A stretch of 42,039 nucleotides of DNA from Ophioceras dolichostomum (lineage: Eukaryota; Ascomycota; Sordariomycetes; Magnaporthales; Ophioceraceae). The stretch covers positions 1 through 42,039 of the forward strand of contig PYST01000338.1 of assembly GCA_003049485.1 (NCBI GenBank). The letters are read 5' to 3'. Positions 1 through 11,810 of this stretch are shown piece by piece. The notes under the pieces were generated by a model. It saw only the letters and a list, made by a program, of their open reading frames with translations. It had not been told where the DNA came from and made no database searches. How positions within the stretch are numbered: position 1 is the first letter of the stretch; each line of letters opens with the position of its first letter. The translations under genes were made by a program, and so were the position numbers.

Positions 1-143
1 CCCGTACCCAGCCAGGCACGATTCGCCTCTGTCTCCCCTCTGTCCATTTATGTATATTAGCGAGATAGAACGCGCGCCGAGATACCCCCTGGGAGGTTGC
101 TAACGGCCGGCTGTCGAAGCCGGGCCGAGCCCGGCGTTAAATC

Positions 144-173
144 CTACTACTACTACTACTACTACTACTACTA
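144..173. repeat. (CTA)10 trinucleotide microsatellite
   Basis: About ten perfect tandem copies of CTA run from 144 to 173. They begin just after a perfect inverted repeat, a 7-base stem GCCGGGC/GCCCGGC with a 3-base loop at 119-135. The tract is non-coding as far as I can tell. Confidence 0.9.
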
Positions 174-995
174 GAAAGACTGAAGATCTAGTACACGTAA
201 GCCGAGCTGCAGGCAAACACACTGCACCTGCAGCCAGGTATAGGCCTTGTTCATGACAAGCTTTTTCTGTCCTTCCATGGCGGGATCAACCGCATTACAT
301 GCTCGATCTATCAGATTAAAGAAGGAAGGGTCGGAAGCAATCCGGAGTCGCCTCTGCGGTCCTGTCGGCATGTAGCCCGCTCGGAGATCCGAGTCATTGA
401 TCAATTCTCCAGCCAAAAAGGCAGCTGAGGACCTGAGTCTGCACTTCAAGTCTCGCCTAACTTGTATTTAGACCAATTTTGCGATTTGGAGGCTTTCGGT
501 CGCTTTAAACGCCGCACCAAGACCGAGCTGAGCGGTAGGTGCCCTATTGTTGGTGGCCTGGCAGCCCGGGTGGGAGCCGGTGGGAGGAGAAGCATCCCGC
601 CGGAAGGCACTAGGAGCTGAGGCTCCCGCCGGTGTCAATCGTTTATTATGTCAGAAATTCGTAACCGGCGGCCAAAACGACGTGCGATGCTTGCGAAACA
701 CCAACGCCATTCTCCAGGCATTTGAGGACTTCTCTCTTCTGCAACGCCAGGAGGGAAGGAGGTCGCTACCCCGCCAGCGTACGTGGAACAAACCCGGCAC
801 TTTCTTGGGGTGGGATGATGGTTTGGCCGTTTGGTTCCCAATCACCCGAGCCGGTGGGATGTTGCTTGCGCAGCAACGAACAACCTTGGGATGCTCAACC
901 GCGTTATTCAGCTCTCGACCTTCTGAATAGCTCACTTCCTAACTAGAATGTCCCGGGATTGTCCCGCCCCTCGCCACTCGAAGCTTGCCCTCGAG

Positions 996-1002
996 ATATA
1001 AG
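996..1002 (+). promoter_or_regulatory. TATA-like box upstream of the NmrA-like gene
   Basis: The motif ATATAAG lies about 270 bases before the start codon at 1273 and is followed by a CA/CT-rich leader. It is a plausible core promoter element, judged by sequence only. The transcription start is not known. Confidence 0.35.
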
Positions 1003-1272
1003 GATGGAGGGTTCGCACCCTCATTGTGCAAGATCGAAGTACCTGCATCATCCTCTCAACCTTAAAGGCCCCTCATTCCTACCAAGATCTCGACTCCCAA
1101 CACCTCTACATCCATCTACGATCTTTGTCTTCTTCTCTTACCTAGGTACCGACCTGCCATCTTCCGAGCTACCTTCATCAAACCTGCTCCCTTCCGCACA
1201 CAACACACGATCCTCTCACAACAATCGCACCCTCTCAGGTCTCATAATCCCACCAGACCAAACATCACTGTC

Positions 1273-2285
1273 ATGGCTCCCCTCAAGCGCATCGCATTTG
1301 CCGGCGTAAGTCAAAACCAACCCCAAAGCATACCACCCTCTGAACAAAACCAATCAACCCGATCACTAACCAACTAAACCCCCACAAACAGGCCAACGGC
1401 TCCCTCGGCCGCGCCGTCCTCGCCGAGCTAATCTCATCCGGCACCTTCAGCATCACGCTCCTCTCCCGCACGCCCACCCCCACCCCTCTCCCATCGGGCG
1501 TCACCGAAGCGATCGTGGACTTCGCCTCCGAATCCTCCCTCGCCGCCACCCTCGAGAACCACGACGCGGTGGTCTCCACCCTCGGCTCGCAGGCCATCCC
1601 CGCCGTCGAGCCGACCCTCGTCCGCGCCGCCGTCGCTGCCGGAGTCCGCCGCTTCATCCCGTCCTCGTTCGGTAGCGACCTGTCTCTCCCGCTCACGCGC
1701 GCGCTTCCCGTGTTCAAGGCGAAGGTCGAGGTCGAGGACCTCTTGAAACAAGAGGCTGCCAAGTCAGGGGGCAAGTTCGGGTACACGTTCGTGTACAACT
1801 GCGCGTTCCTCGACTGGGGCCTGGAGAGGGCGTTCCTGGTGGACGTGAAGGGCCGGAAGGCGACACTGCTCGACGGGGGGGATTTCCCGGTGAGCGTGAC
1901 GCGGTTGAGCACGGTGGGGAAGGCGGTCGTGGGGGTGCTGGGGAGGCCGGAGGAGACGGCGGATAAGGTCGTCAAGGTGCATGATGGACGGGTGAGCATG
2001 AGGGAGATTGTGGAGGCCGTGCGGGAGGTCACGGGCACGAAGGAGAGTGAGTGGGAGGTGAAGGACGAAGGGTGGGAGGCTGTGAAGGCTAGGTCGGACG
2101 AGGCGCTTGGTAAGGGCGTCGTGGACTTGTGGGTGTGGATCGGATATCTGGTGTGCTCGTCGCAGAGCGAGAGGTTCGGCGCGGGGTTCGAGGGCGTCGA
2201 GAACGAGCTGTTGGGTTTGCCGGTGTTGGGGGCGAAGGAGCTGAAGGGCTTGGTGAAGGAGATTGTTGGTGGACAGAAGCAGTAG
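1273..2285 (+). CDS. NmrA-like / isoflavone-reductase-like NAD(P)-binding protein
   Basis: Two exons, 1273-1305 and 1392-2285, encode about 308 residues. The 86-base intron (1306-1391) starts GTAAGT, has a CTAAC branch-like site and ends ACAG. Splicing restores the N-terminal Rossmann motif GANGSLG (residues 11-17), which the second exon alone would lack. Further family signs are the strand/helix pattern after it, 'VVSTLGSQ' near residue 72, 'RRFIPSSFGSD' near 98-107 and 'FKAKVEVEDLL' near 119-129, which carries the lysine region of the isoflavone-reductase group. Length and order fit atypical short-chain dehydrogenases of the NmrA/PCBER type. Members are NAD(P)H-dependent reductases or redox-sensing regulators, and the substrate cannot be read from sequence. 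The protein is probably cytosolic, with no signal peptide. No neighbouring pathway gene gives a hint. The family call is firm; a specific activity is not. Confidence 0.85.
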
Positions 2286-5200
2286 TAGCAACGGACGGAC
2301 GGCTCTGATCTGGCCTGGCCTGGCAGTGTTCTCACGTGCTGTTCTGTTGATTACTACATCTCGTTTTCTGGGGACTCTAGGAGGAAGTAAGGGCGGGGCT
2401 CACTCTTCTTGGATTATGGTCTGAGAACTGGAAGTCGGGCATTCGTTTTTGTCATCCTCGACTTCGAGTTAGCACGATATACTGTGGGACTGGATTATAC
2501 TTGCCATGTAACAACTTCCCGTCTTTCGCGAATAGTATGCAATGGGACCCTTCTAGAGGTTTTCTTCCTATTATCTAGGTATTCATGTTTATCTTCAGCT
2601 AAGTGCAAATCTCCCTTAGGACTATAAGGAGTTCAAGAGCTCATTCTTAGTTCTTCTCCCTAGTTTGTAAGAATCAAACGGAAACTGAACACCCTTCAAG
2701 CATGCAATTTCCTTGAAAACGCAGGAGCGGTCTTAAACTCTTGAATTTCAGTACCAGCTTATAAGCACCGAGGCTTGCATCCGAAAGAGACAAGCACCTC
2801 ACTAAGCTCCGTAATACGAGATCGACCCTTCTTCGAGCCCCGACTCTCATGTGTGGCATTTCTCTCCCGCGCCCCATTCGAGCCAGTCAGCCAGTGTCCA
2901 TGAATTTGTGTCGAAACCCTCCGAGCAGACAGAGGTCTCTTTGGCCCAACTTTCGTATGCTATCGTCACTGGGTATGCTACGGAATACTCCGGTTTGTGG
3001 CAACCCTCTCAGGCTGTGGCTGTGAGTGAGGTTTATGCATTTGAAGCTTTGACCAACGATCCAGATGCTAATTACCAGAGACTAACGCCGGAGAAAGGAA
3101 GTTGGGAAACACTCCATTCACAGACTCAATCTGTTCACGGCTGGTTGCTGCGGCACGGCAACGGCATGAAACTGCATGCACCTGACGGATGCGGCAGGGC
3201 ACATGGCTGGAAAGGGAGCTCTCTCACCTCTCGGGACTCACCGAAATGAGGGTGCTCTGTGCTCATCATGGCATATTCGCATAAAAGCTTCTGAGCAACT
3301 GTCGATTATCTTCCTGAATCCTCTCTTGTTTGACCAGATCCAGCTCCATTGAGTGACTTTATTCAAAAGCTGCCACCTCACAGCCAGTCTTTTACCTGCA
3401 TGATGCGAGGCGTGACGAGGTCAGTATCCAGACTCGTCCTTCTCCCATTGAGGATAAACCTGTTGAAATCTCACTTAGGATGTGTGATTGTGCCGCTGGG
3501 CAGCTTTATGAGAGTGAGACTACACATGATGTAGGGGCCGTGAGTGCCGCCCAAGAGATGACATAGGCGAGGAACTCGCATTAGCAACCGTATCCATCAC
3601 TTAACGCCGATAGATGCTGCTCGTTAGATCAAGAAGGCCACACCCGGTCCGGCACAAGGTTGGGAGATATAATACCAGATGTGGTAATCGACATACTACA
3701 CCGCAAGCACTTCCACTTCGTCACTCACCGTGCCGTGACGCCGCGTCCTAGGGACATATCACACTCACGCAAGAGAGTGGATATTGGCAGACGGCCTCTT
3801 GGCCTGGCCCGACTGGGCCTGGGCCCTGTGGAGAAAGGGAGGGACCCTCACGGGGGAGCTGAACGGCGGCCTGAAAAATCGGCCTAACCATCATTCCAGC
3901 GGGCTTCGTGCGGCTGTTGCTTTCCCGTCTCGTCCTCCTCGCCGCACAGGACCGTTTCAGGATGTCTGCAGTCCATTCCAGGCAATCGCCAACGCGGAAG
4001 TGTGGCGTTGGCCGCGGAGGAAATGCCGCCCAGTAATTGCGACTCGAACTCGCCTTTTGAGTAACAGAACTTCCACATCATTCGTCTCTATCAGCCACGG
4101 TCAAGCCGGGAAGGAGTATAATATCTTTTCTCGTTCAACCGCAAACCAAAAACAAGCAATTGAATAAAATTCTGACGCCCCCAATTCATTCATTCATAAA
4201 ATAGGGCATATAGACGGACGGACCAGGATTTCAACACTGACTGCACTGACCGCTCCTGTGAAGTCTGGATTCCCCAGTGACTCCGCCACTCTGCCCGCTT
4301 CAACTGGGCTTGTGATGTGCTGAACACAGCAGTGGTGTCGCGTGCGGCACAAACAACTGCAGGCCGGGACTGGGAACTGGAGCCTGCTCATGGATTATTG
4401 CCATGGATTGCGTCTGGGAGGATTCGAGATGCATTGCCAACTGCAATGTTGAAACTTATTTCTTTGGATTTTTAGCGAATCCCCAGTTGTGGCTTCGTAC
4501 TTCGCTGTCACCGACACCAGGTTTTGTGGAAAGTCGGATTCTAGGTGGTGATCACCAATGCTGCTCCGGGCACAGAATGCACAGAACACACAGAACACAG
4601 CTCCGAATGCCTTCCTTCCAACAGCCCGAGTTCGGGGATATTTGGCCGCCGTATCGTTCCCGATGCTTACGAGACATATTCGATAAGCCAGCTCTCTTGA
4701 GAGCCGAAGAAGATCAGTAAACCCTATTGAAGGGGCACTCACGGCCCCATACTCGCCAAAGGCAAGGAACCTGCATGGGAACCTGCATGGGAGGATCGAG
4801 TCGAGCGGCGGGCGACGGCGGCGACAGGCTGAGCCGCACGTGGGATTGCCCATCCCCAGGATTTTCAGGATTCAGGCTCCCGGCAGCCGCATTTGTCGGT
4901 CGGCACCGAATCATTTTCGTACAGACTGTGAATCTGTTCCATGTGGCTGGTGGGTTGATGATATGGCGACCAAGGGCTTGCTATTGAGCCAAAGTCAAGT
5001 CATCACATCGGGGTAGCTTCGCTGCGCCTTCTCACGGCTTGCCCCTTAAGTTCATTATTTCATTATCCCACTCTTCCGAACCCTCGCTTTGCAGAAGTTC
5101 AACGTCATTAAGCCCCGCTGCTCTTCCGTGGCTCATATGCACGCCGCCGCCGCACCGACGATTTGTTTTGGATAATCCTTACCCTGTTGTTTCCCTTAGA

Positions 5201-5894
5201 ATAGTTTCCTGAGGAAACAAAAGAGTGACCAGACTGCTACTACTATGCACCATTGCATGGATGGATGCTATCGTCCGAACTTCGCATCCACTCTACAAGG
5301 ATTCCCATCACCGATGCGGAAACGGGCACACAGACACACACTCACTCTCTCCCACACCTGTCAACATGTTCAGACCGTCTCTTCCCTTCTCACTCGAGGA
5401 AGCCCCGATATAGCTGTAAGCTTCTTGATCCAAAAGATCCCAAGGTACTCGGTCCCGAATTCATCACATGGATGGATACCTGCCTGCCAACCAGTACTAC
5501 CTGCCCGCATACTTGGGAGGCAGGGCAGACTACGAGCACGCGGCTTGACCGGCTCTTCCCATGTAGTACATGCATGCTCTCTGCTTCCATCATCTCTATG
5601 CGAGAGATAACATCCATCCACTTTGACGGCGCAGCTGCAAGTGATGTGAGTCAAATGCATTAAGCAACAGACGCAAGCACGAGGCAGTGATCGAAAGGGC
5701 ATATAACAGTAACGACGTGCCCCGCCGAGAAGGAAGCTTTTAGAGTCTCGATCTTAGTCAAGACATTCCTTCTTCTTCTCTCTGAACTCAGGGCAACCAC
5801 CCACCCAACGGAGACTCTAGGGAATCGGCCAACTTACCTACTATAAGAACGCGAAACTCACGCACACTCTCTCTACCGCCACACCCAGCTCAAG
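2286..5894. other. 3.6 kb gene-poor spacer
   Basis: I find no gene I can support. Frames of 60-150 codons occur on both strands (for example minus 4395-4853 and plus 2851-3249), but they overlap one another, show no domain and have unlikely composition. The first part is the 3' flank of the NmrA-like gene. The last 100 bases are the promoter and leader of the secreted-protein gene at 5895. Confidence 0.5.
5842..5847 (+). promoter_or_regulatory. TATA-like box of the small secreted protein gene
   Basis: TATAAG lies 53 bases upstream of the start codon at 5895 in the stretch 'ctactataagaacgc'. It is followed by a CA/CT-rich leader ending 'ctcaag' before the ATG. The short spacing implies a leader of only about 20-25 bases. 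Confidence 0.4.
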
Positions 5895-6506
5895 ATGAGG
5901 GCCCTCACAGTCCTCAGCGTCCTCGCCCTCCTAATCGGCTTCTCAGTCGCGGTCGTCGCCCAAGACGTCGCCGGCGGCCCCGACGTAGCCCACGTAGTCG
6001 CGCGCGGCGACGAACCCAACGAACCCAGGCCTGACATCGTCCGCCGACACACCCGCGGTAGCGGACGCGGCAAATGGCGCGGCGGTAAGGGCAAATACTG
6101 CTCGTCCGCCGGCGCTACGGGCACGGGCGGCGGAGCGTACATGGCCGGCTACCACCACCACTGCAGCATGTTCCCGACGGGCGGGAACCCCGGCGGCCCC
6201 GGCAACGGCACCATGCCCATGCCGACGGGCACCGGAAAGAAAGGAGGAAGTCCCTCGACGTTCCCTACGCTGCCGCCCCAGCCGAGCGGGTCGGGCTCGC
6301 CGGGTGGCGGCGACGACGAGACGACGACTGGAAAAGGGACCGGTGGCGGTACCGGTGGGGGACCGACAAAGACTGTGGACCCGACTGGCACTGGTGGCAG
6401 CGGCGGCGACGAGGATGGTGGCGCGGCGACTACGAGCAGCACGGCGAAGAAGAATGCGCCGTCGACGTTCACGACGCTGCCGCCGGCTGTGCCGACTGAT
6501 GACTAG
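5895..6506 (+). CDS. Small secreted Gly/Pro/Thr-rich protein, unrecognised family
   Basis: A single exon encodes 203 residues. Residues 1-22 form a clear signal peptide (a hydrophobic run ending in AVVA, likely cut before QDVAGG). After an acidic spacer comes a dibasic Arg-Arg at 50-51, a candidate Kex2 site. A basic Gly-rich stretch follows with two cysteines (69 and 90) bracketing a His-rich run (87-89). The rest is low-complexity Gly/Pro/Thr/Ser. It holds two copies of the block PSTF-x-TLPP (120-128 and 189-197), each preceded by Lys-Lys (115-116 and 185-186). The protein ends TDD. This is a secreted protein, possibly wall-associated or processed into peptides. I see no GPI signal, because the C-terminus is not hydrophobic. 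No enzyme motif is present. The start was chosen for the signal peptide and its purine at -3. I do not recognise the family. Confidence 0.7.
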   Translation: MRALTVLSVLALLIGFSVAVVAQDVAGGPDVAHVVARGDEPNEPRPDIVRRHTRGSGRGKWRGGKGKYCSSAGATGTGGGAYMAGYHHHCSMFPTGGNPGGPGNGTMPMPTGTGKKGGSPSTFPTLPPQPSGSGSPGGGDDETTTGKGTGGGTGGGPTKTVDPTGTGGSGGDEDGGAATTSSTAKKNAPSTFTTLPPAVPTDD

Positions 6507-8800
6507 GCTGGAGGTCTAGCATAGACGGCTTGAGGGCCCGGGCTCCGAGGGGCGACAACGCCGGGCACAATGAGCAAGACGTCGCTGCTAGCCTTGCTAG
6601 ACTCAGTCTGGAATCTTCCTTCGTGGCCGCTTGGCTACTGTATCAATATCTGAGGGTCGGAGTTTTGTATAACCTGCTTTGGGAGGAATCAGGCTGTTTT
6701 TCTCTTCTTCTTCCTCTTTTCTTTCTCTTCTTTCACTTGTATAAAGATATATCAACTTAGATCCAAACTGTACATTCATCATGGTTGGGTGGACGGGATA
6801 TGGTACCTACCTCCACATGTACAATAATTCCCTGCCGTATTCACGGTCATCATTAATTCCTATCACTTTCAGACGATATAGCCTTTCCGAGAGTTCTAAC
6901 ATCACTCGCTCCGTGGTCGGAATATGTCCCTGTCGCAGCAGCGTGTGTCTCGACGGAATCTCGAGGATAACTTCCGCTGGCTCGTTTGCCGTGTTTCCCG
7001 GCGGCCTTGGATGTTCATTTTCATTTGTCTCAGGGGTAACCCAAGGGATACTTGCTGAGACCACGTCCGAGCTGACCTGCGTTAGGATCTCGCCCTCATG
7101 CAGGGGTACAGCTGGAAAGTTGATCCAGAAGGGTAGATAGACAGCCCACTAGGGATTATTGGGTCATTGGGTGGACAGCGAGGCACGGATTGTTCAGATC
7201 TGTGAGGCGCGTTCGGTTAGTGAGTAATCTGGTAAGCTCTCGCTCGCTTGATACCTGCCGTGGCTGCGTTGTCGATTCGAAGAAGCCACTTTCGGCTAAC
7301 GCCCCACGCCCCCGGCGTCGCATGCTCTGTTCACCTCTCACGGCAGAGGCGGGACAATCATTATGAAAGAAGCGCGATCGCAAGGAACGAAGGGACTTTT
7401 ACTCGGAATCGCTTTTTTTTTTCTCGTTGGTGCAATGGAGAGAACCCCGACCAACACTTGGCTGATGTTGCGGTGACTCGAGTTCGGAGGCTCTCTTTGT
7501 TCTCCCTCCCTTTCGACTTTGTCTTGCTTTCATTTGACACCGACCAAGTCCGGCCCGCCCGGCCTTCTTGCTCATATTGGATGAGACAGGGGGTGAGGCT
7601 GAGAAGGAAAAGAAGACAAAAGTCTGAGAAGAGGAGCCCCCTTTCCTCAGAGCCCATGATGATGAGCGAGACAGGTCTGTGATGGTCTGTGATTCATTTT
7701 CGCCTCTGCAAAGCGTGATGGAGGTTCCCAGGGGGTTCGCTGGACTGGACAGTACACGCCTGGAAATATTACCCCTTCCAATAAATGGTCTCTTAGTATT
7801 GATCAAAGCGTTCGGCCTCACTTGCCCCTTGAGGAACAATTCTCGTTGCTTTTCTCTCTACTGTCTAAGAGTAATAGAATTGAGTTGATAGATGCTCTGT
7901 GTCGAAGTATGAGCCGAGCCGTGTAAGTTGTCCTTTGCTAACCGGGTGGCTGGTGGAGGGTGGTGATTCGCCAGGAACGGCCCGTCCATGACCACGGCTT
8001 GAGGTGGAGAGGTGTTGACTGGATGGGATCGTCTGGTGTCGTCATCGGGGCAAGAGTGGAAGCCACTTATCGTTGGTGCCTGACCGCCCCTCGTCAGCGA
8101 AGACGCGCCATCCTGGAAGATCTTATCAGCTGCCTCCCGCGAACCGTGTAGCCGTTCGCAGCGCTTCCAGCGGGGATTCCCACCCCCCTGGCAGATCGAA
8201 TTGAAGACGCGATGAACACCTCTCCACTCCTCACTTCATTTTTACAGTCTTGGAACCCCTCTTTCTCGCGATTTTGTTGCTTTTGCTTCATTTTTTTCTT
8301 TTTCTTTTCCCTCGCCCTCCCTTTTGTGGTGGCATTGACAGTTCCGCCACTTCATCTCTCAGTTCAGGGGGAGCCAGCTGCGTGTCTCGCTTTAGCTTTC
8401 GATGGCTCGAGGTCTGGCTCTAGCTTTGTGCTAGGCGTGTCAAAGCAAGACGATGTCTCACGCGCACCGACAGCCATAGTCACTGCCAGGCGTGAGAAAC
8501 ACCGTGACTGCACACTGGCCTTCCACTTCTCAAAGCAGCGCGGAGCTCACAGCCCACCGCTCGAGCTGCGCAGCTCACACAGCTTACATCTTCCTCGCGT
8601 TGGCGCCACATCCTCTTTGTACACATTCTGCGAAATCGGGAACCAACATCGCTGTAACTGCGGCTCTGCAAACAAAAAAAAAACAGCGAGCATGCAGGTC
8701 GCCGAATCTATTTCTCCAGCGCTCCGCAGAACGAGATCGAGACTGCAGGCTCGGTAGGACGAGGTCCGCACTGCACGTCCATCCAGCTCCAGCGCCCATC
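6507..8800. other. Intergenic region and long leader of the coiled-coil gene
   Basis: No supportable gene. The first 250 bases look like the 3' untranslated region of the secreted-protein gene, with a T/C-rich stretch at 6698-6740. From about 8200 to 8800 the DNA is rich in pyrimidine tracts (for example 8271-8330) and an A tract near 8670, as in fungal promoters and leaders. Short frames on both strands overlap without domains. Confidence 0.5.
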
Positions 8801-11800
8801 ATGGCTGATCCTCATTACCCTCCCGCGTCGACGACGCCCGCAGACGCCATGGCTGCCATATCGGCCGCTCTTCTCGCGCAACCACCCACCCCCAGGTGCT
8901 GCTGCGGGCGCGACGACTGTGTCTTCTTGAAACACAACTTTTCCGTCATCGAAGACCTCGAGAAAAATGTGCACGAAGCCGGCAAGCTGGGAAAGGCAAG
9001 TGAATCTCTTGTTGTGCCTTTCTGTGCCCCCCTCCCTTTGCTATATATTCCCACCCTCCCTCTTTCTCTCTGCCGTCTCCCTCCAACGCGCCGCCCAACT
9101 GCGTAACATTCCACACGTCTGTCTCGACGACCCTCTTTCTCTCTGTTTCCCCTCCCCATACCGACTCTTGAAAAGCTGGTCAAATATGTACATCACCTCG
9201 CCAAGCGTCGCTGGAATGTCTTGCGTTCGCCAACACCGCCCTCTCAAGCCTCCCGAGAGGAAGAGGTTCCTCTCGGACTTCAGAGAAGCTGGAGTCGATG
9301 GAGACGATCATCACGTACCCCAAAATGGCTTCCACCCAAATCTAATATTTGCTCTCCAGGCTCTCATGGCCCGCCACGAGGCCTTTATGGCCAGCGCCGC
9401 AAAGGACCGCGTCGAATACACCAGCAGAATCGAACAACTCGAAGAGGAGAACAAGGGGCTCTCGGCCGAAAACGCGAAGGGTATCGAGGATAACAAGGCA
9501 CTCATCAAGCATCTCGAGAGTCTAAACACTCTTGTAGCTGATAAAGAGACCCAAATCACGACCCTCGAGGCTGCCCTGCAGTCGTCAGTGCTGAACGCAA
9601 GAAGGCTAGAAAGCGCAACGGATCGCGCCGAACAGCTTGAGAGGGAAATACAGTTTTACGAGCTCGAGAAGCATGAACTTCAGGGCAAGCTCTTCAACTC
9701 TCAGAGTGAGGCGAACACCGCTATCAAGAGATGGAAGACGGCCGAGCGCAGCATCTCCAGCCTGCAGCAGGAGGTCGAGAGGATGGAGCGGGAGGTCGAA
9801 GCGGAACGCGAACGGCACGCCGAAGTGGTCGAGCGGATGGAGAGACAGCGCGCGAGGGAGAAAGAGCTGGACGTGGCAGCCGGCCGGCTTAAGGGCGCTG
9901 CAGGGGCCAGGTCACTGGGCGGCGACGGCGCGAGGGGCACCCCTCCCGCCATCTCCAAACTCGTCCGCGATCTTCTCGAGGACAATGCGAACCTGCAGAA
10001 AGGCATCAACGAGCTGCGCGATTTGCTTATGAATAGCAACGACGAAGTCCAGATGCTACGACACCAGCTGATCTACCACCAGCCCGTCGCGGACGGCGAG
10101 AACAGCGCCACTTCCACTCTTAGGGCCGAGCTTGAAGCCACCATGGAGGAGACAGCGCCTCCCCAGATAGCTCACCACGCGCCCAAGCTCTCACAAGAGC
10201 TACACATCCACCATCACCACCATTATGCGCCAGAACCCAAGAAGGTCAAGAAAAAGCGCGTGGGGTTGAGCGCGAGCATCTACTCACCGCCAGCAAGGTC
10301 GCCCTCAACTCCACCGACCACTGGACAGGGGCGGATCGGTCCGGCGCCGGCAACGCCTGCGCTGCTCTCCCATGGGCACAGAGATTCGGTGTCTACTGTC
10401 CCCTCGAACCGCTGCTCTGTATTCTCCGAGGCCTACTCCGATTTTGCCCCCTCCTCTGTCCCCACTTCTCCGCGGTCGAATCCTCGCGATTCGATGATCG
10501 GGAGGAGCGGGCTGGACGAGCAGCTCTGCACCACCCCGCAAACCCCTATCCACCCAATGTCTCCTCGCGCGTGGGAATACACCCACCGCAAGAACGCCTC
10601 AGACGTTTCCGCCCATAGCTTCCAGCAGCAGCCACACTTCCCTCCTCCACCATTAATTCGAAATCTCCAGCAGGCGCCGTCGCCGCAGCAGTCTCCTCAA
10701 CTAGCGGTTCACGCCACCGCCTTCCCAGCCGACAACCACAGCACCACTGTCAACCACATGGGTGTCGAAGAGCTACCCGATTTAACCACCGTCAGCATCA
10801 TCACAGACGACTCTACTGACGACGCGGCCTCGCGGTCGCCCCAACAACACCCACCTCCACGAATTCTTTTCCCCACCATCATATCCACCTCGTCTCGCGA
10901 TGGGGTGGAAGGAGGAGAAGAAGAAGACTTCAGGTCCGTCCTGACACAATCGACGATGAACGCCGCCCAGAAACAACCACAGCGGCGACCCACCCTCCAC
11001 CGCGCCGCCTCGCACGAGTCCATCATGTCCCTCGCCGGCGGACTCGACATCCACACGCTGAGGTCGCGCCCCAGCCAGCTCACCCTCCGCCACGTCGGCT
11101 CCATGGCGGCCGTGGCCGATACGGGCCTCAGCGCCGTCACCGCCAGCGCTACCAACCCGATCATGTACTCCGGAAACCGGGGAAACACGGCGGCCGCCCT
11201 GCGCGACAGCCTTGCGCCGTGGGGCCTGCCCGTCCCGCGCACGCGCGTCGCTTCCGCGGGTGGTTCTTCGCGCCCCGTCTCACCCGCTTCATCGTCTTCC
11301 GCCACGGTTGGTGGTAGTAGCGCTAGCACCACGCCGCGCCAGTCCTCTGCGTTTGGGAGGCTCGTCGCGTCTTGGCGGCCTTGGGGCGGGGGCGGCGGGG
11401 CTTCGTCGTCGGCACACACGACGCCGAAAGCGTCGGCGTCCCCTGTCGTTGTCTTTGCCCCAGCGCCAGACGCGGCGGGCTCATCTTCATCCTCAACAGC
11501 AACAGCAACCGCAGCAGCAACAGCACCGGCGGCGGAAGCACCGGCGACGCCCAGATCCCCTATCATCATCACCACTCCCGCGCCTTCCCTCCTCTCTCTC
11601 GCCGCCGCCGCCGCCGCTACAGCGCACGTGCCGGCGCCGACGAAGTCGCCCCGTGACTTCTCACGTCCCACGGGTATCAACCAGGCCGGCGCCATCCCGG
11701 GCTTCCAGGAGTATTTCGCTACGGCCCAGCGGCGGAACGCGCCGGTCGCTAAGGTGCTGCCTGATGTGGTTGATAGGGATGCTTTGAGGGAGGGTCTTGA

Positions 11801-11810
11801 GGGTGGCTAG
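8801..11810 (+). CDS. Large coiled-coil protein with CCCG-x3-C N-terminus, unknown function
   Basis: Two exons, 8801-8995 and 9360-11810, encode about 881 residues. The N-terminus has a compact Cys motif (CCCGRDDC, residues 33-40) followed by FLKHN. From about 66 to 302 comes a long Glu/Lys/Leu-rich coiled coil ending near 'LRHQLIYHQP'. A His-rich patch (about 347-352) and a Lys/Arg patch (KKVKKKR, a possible nuclear signal) follow. Then comes a 480-residue Ser/Pro/Thr/Ala-rich disordered region with Gln and Ala runs. The last 45 residues (about 837-881) form a denser block beginning GINQAGAIPGFQEYF. The join LGK|ALMARHEAF restores a continuous helix across the intron. This architecture resembles a scaffold or cytoskeleton-linked protein, but I know of no assigned function. 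I recall similar unnamed proteins in other ascomycetes, from memory only. Confidence 0.75.
8996..9359 (+). other. GC-AG intron in the coiled-coil gene
   Basis: The donor is AAG|GCAAGT, the strong consensus of the minor GC class. The acceptor is CTCTCCAG|GCT with a TCTAAT branch-like site about 16 bases upstream. Use of this pair keeps phase 0 and joins the Cys-rich N-terminus to the coiled coil. A GT donor at 9000 would break the frame with this acceptor. Confidence 0.65.

Larger units (their letters stand above)
1..1272. other. Intergenic region and 5' leader of the NmrA-like gene
   Basis: I see no convincing gene here. The open frames on both strands are short, overlap each other and have no recognisable domain or fungal codon pattern. 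The stretch holds a GC-rich hairpin (119-135), a CTA microsatellite (144-173), a TATA-like box near 996 and a pyrimidine/CA-rich leader (about 1030-1272) typical of fungal 5' untranslated regions. Confidence 0.6.

Noticed and set aside
1009..1028. GAGGGTTCGCACCCTC hairpin, resembling a T-arm
   Set aside because: The loop is six bases instead of seven, and no other tRNA arms or A box are present.
1283..2335. 350-codon minus-strand frame opposite the NmrA-like gene
   Set aside because: It mirrors the GC-rich codons of a firm gene and has no domain; the plus strand has the Rossmann and family motifs.
4395..4853. 152-codon minus-strand frame in the 2.3-5.9 kb spacer
   Set aside because: No domain, atypical composition, and it overlaps plus-strand frames of similar quality; best read as chance.
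9000..9005. GT donor (GTGAAT) for the coiled-coil gene
   Set aside because: It shifts the phase relative to the clear acceptor at 9359, while the GC donor four bases earlier matches consensus and frame.
10709..11695. 328-codon minus-strand frame inside the coiled-coil gene
   Set aside because: It is an antisense shadow of a low-complexity, GC-rich coding stretch, with Ala/Val/Gly runs and no motif.
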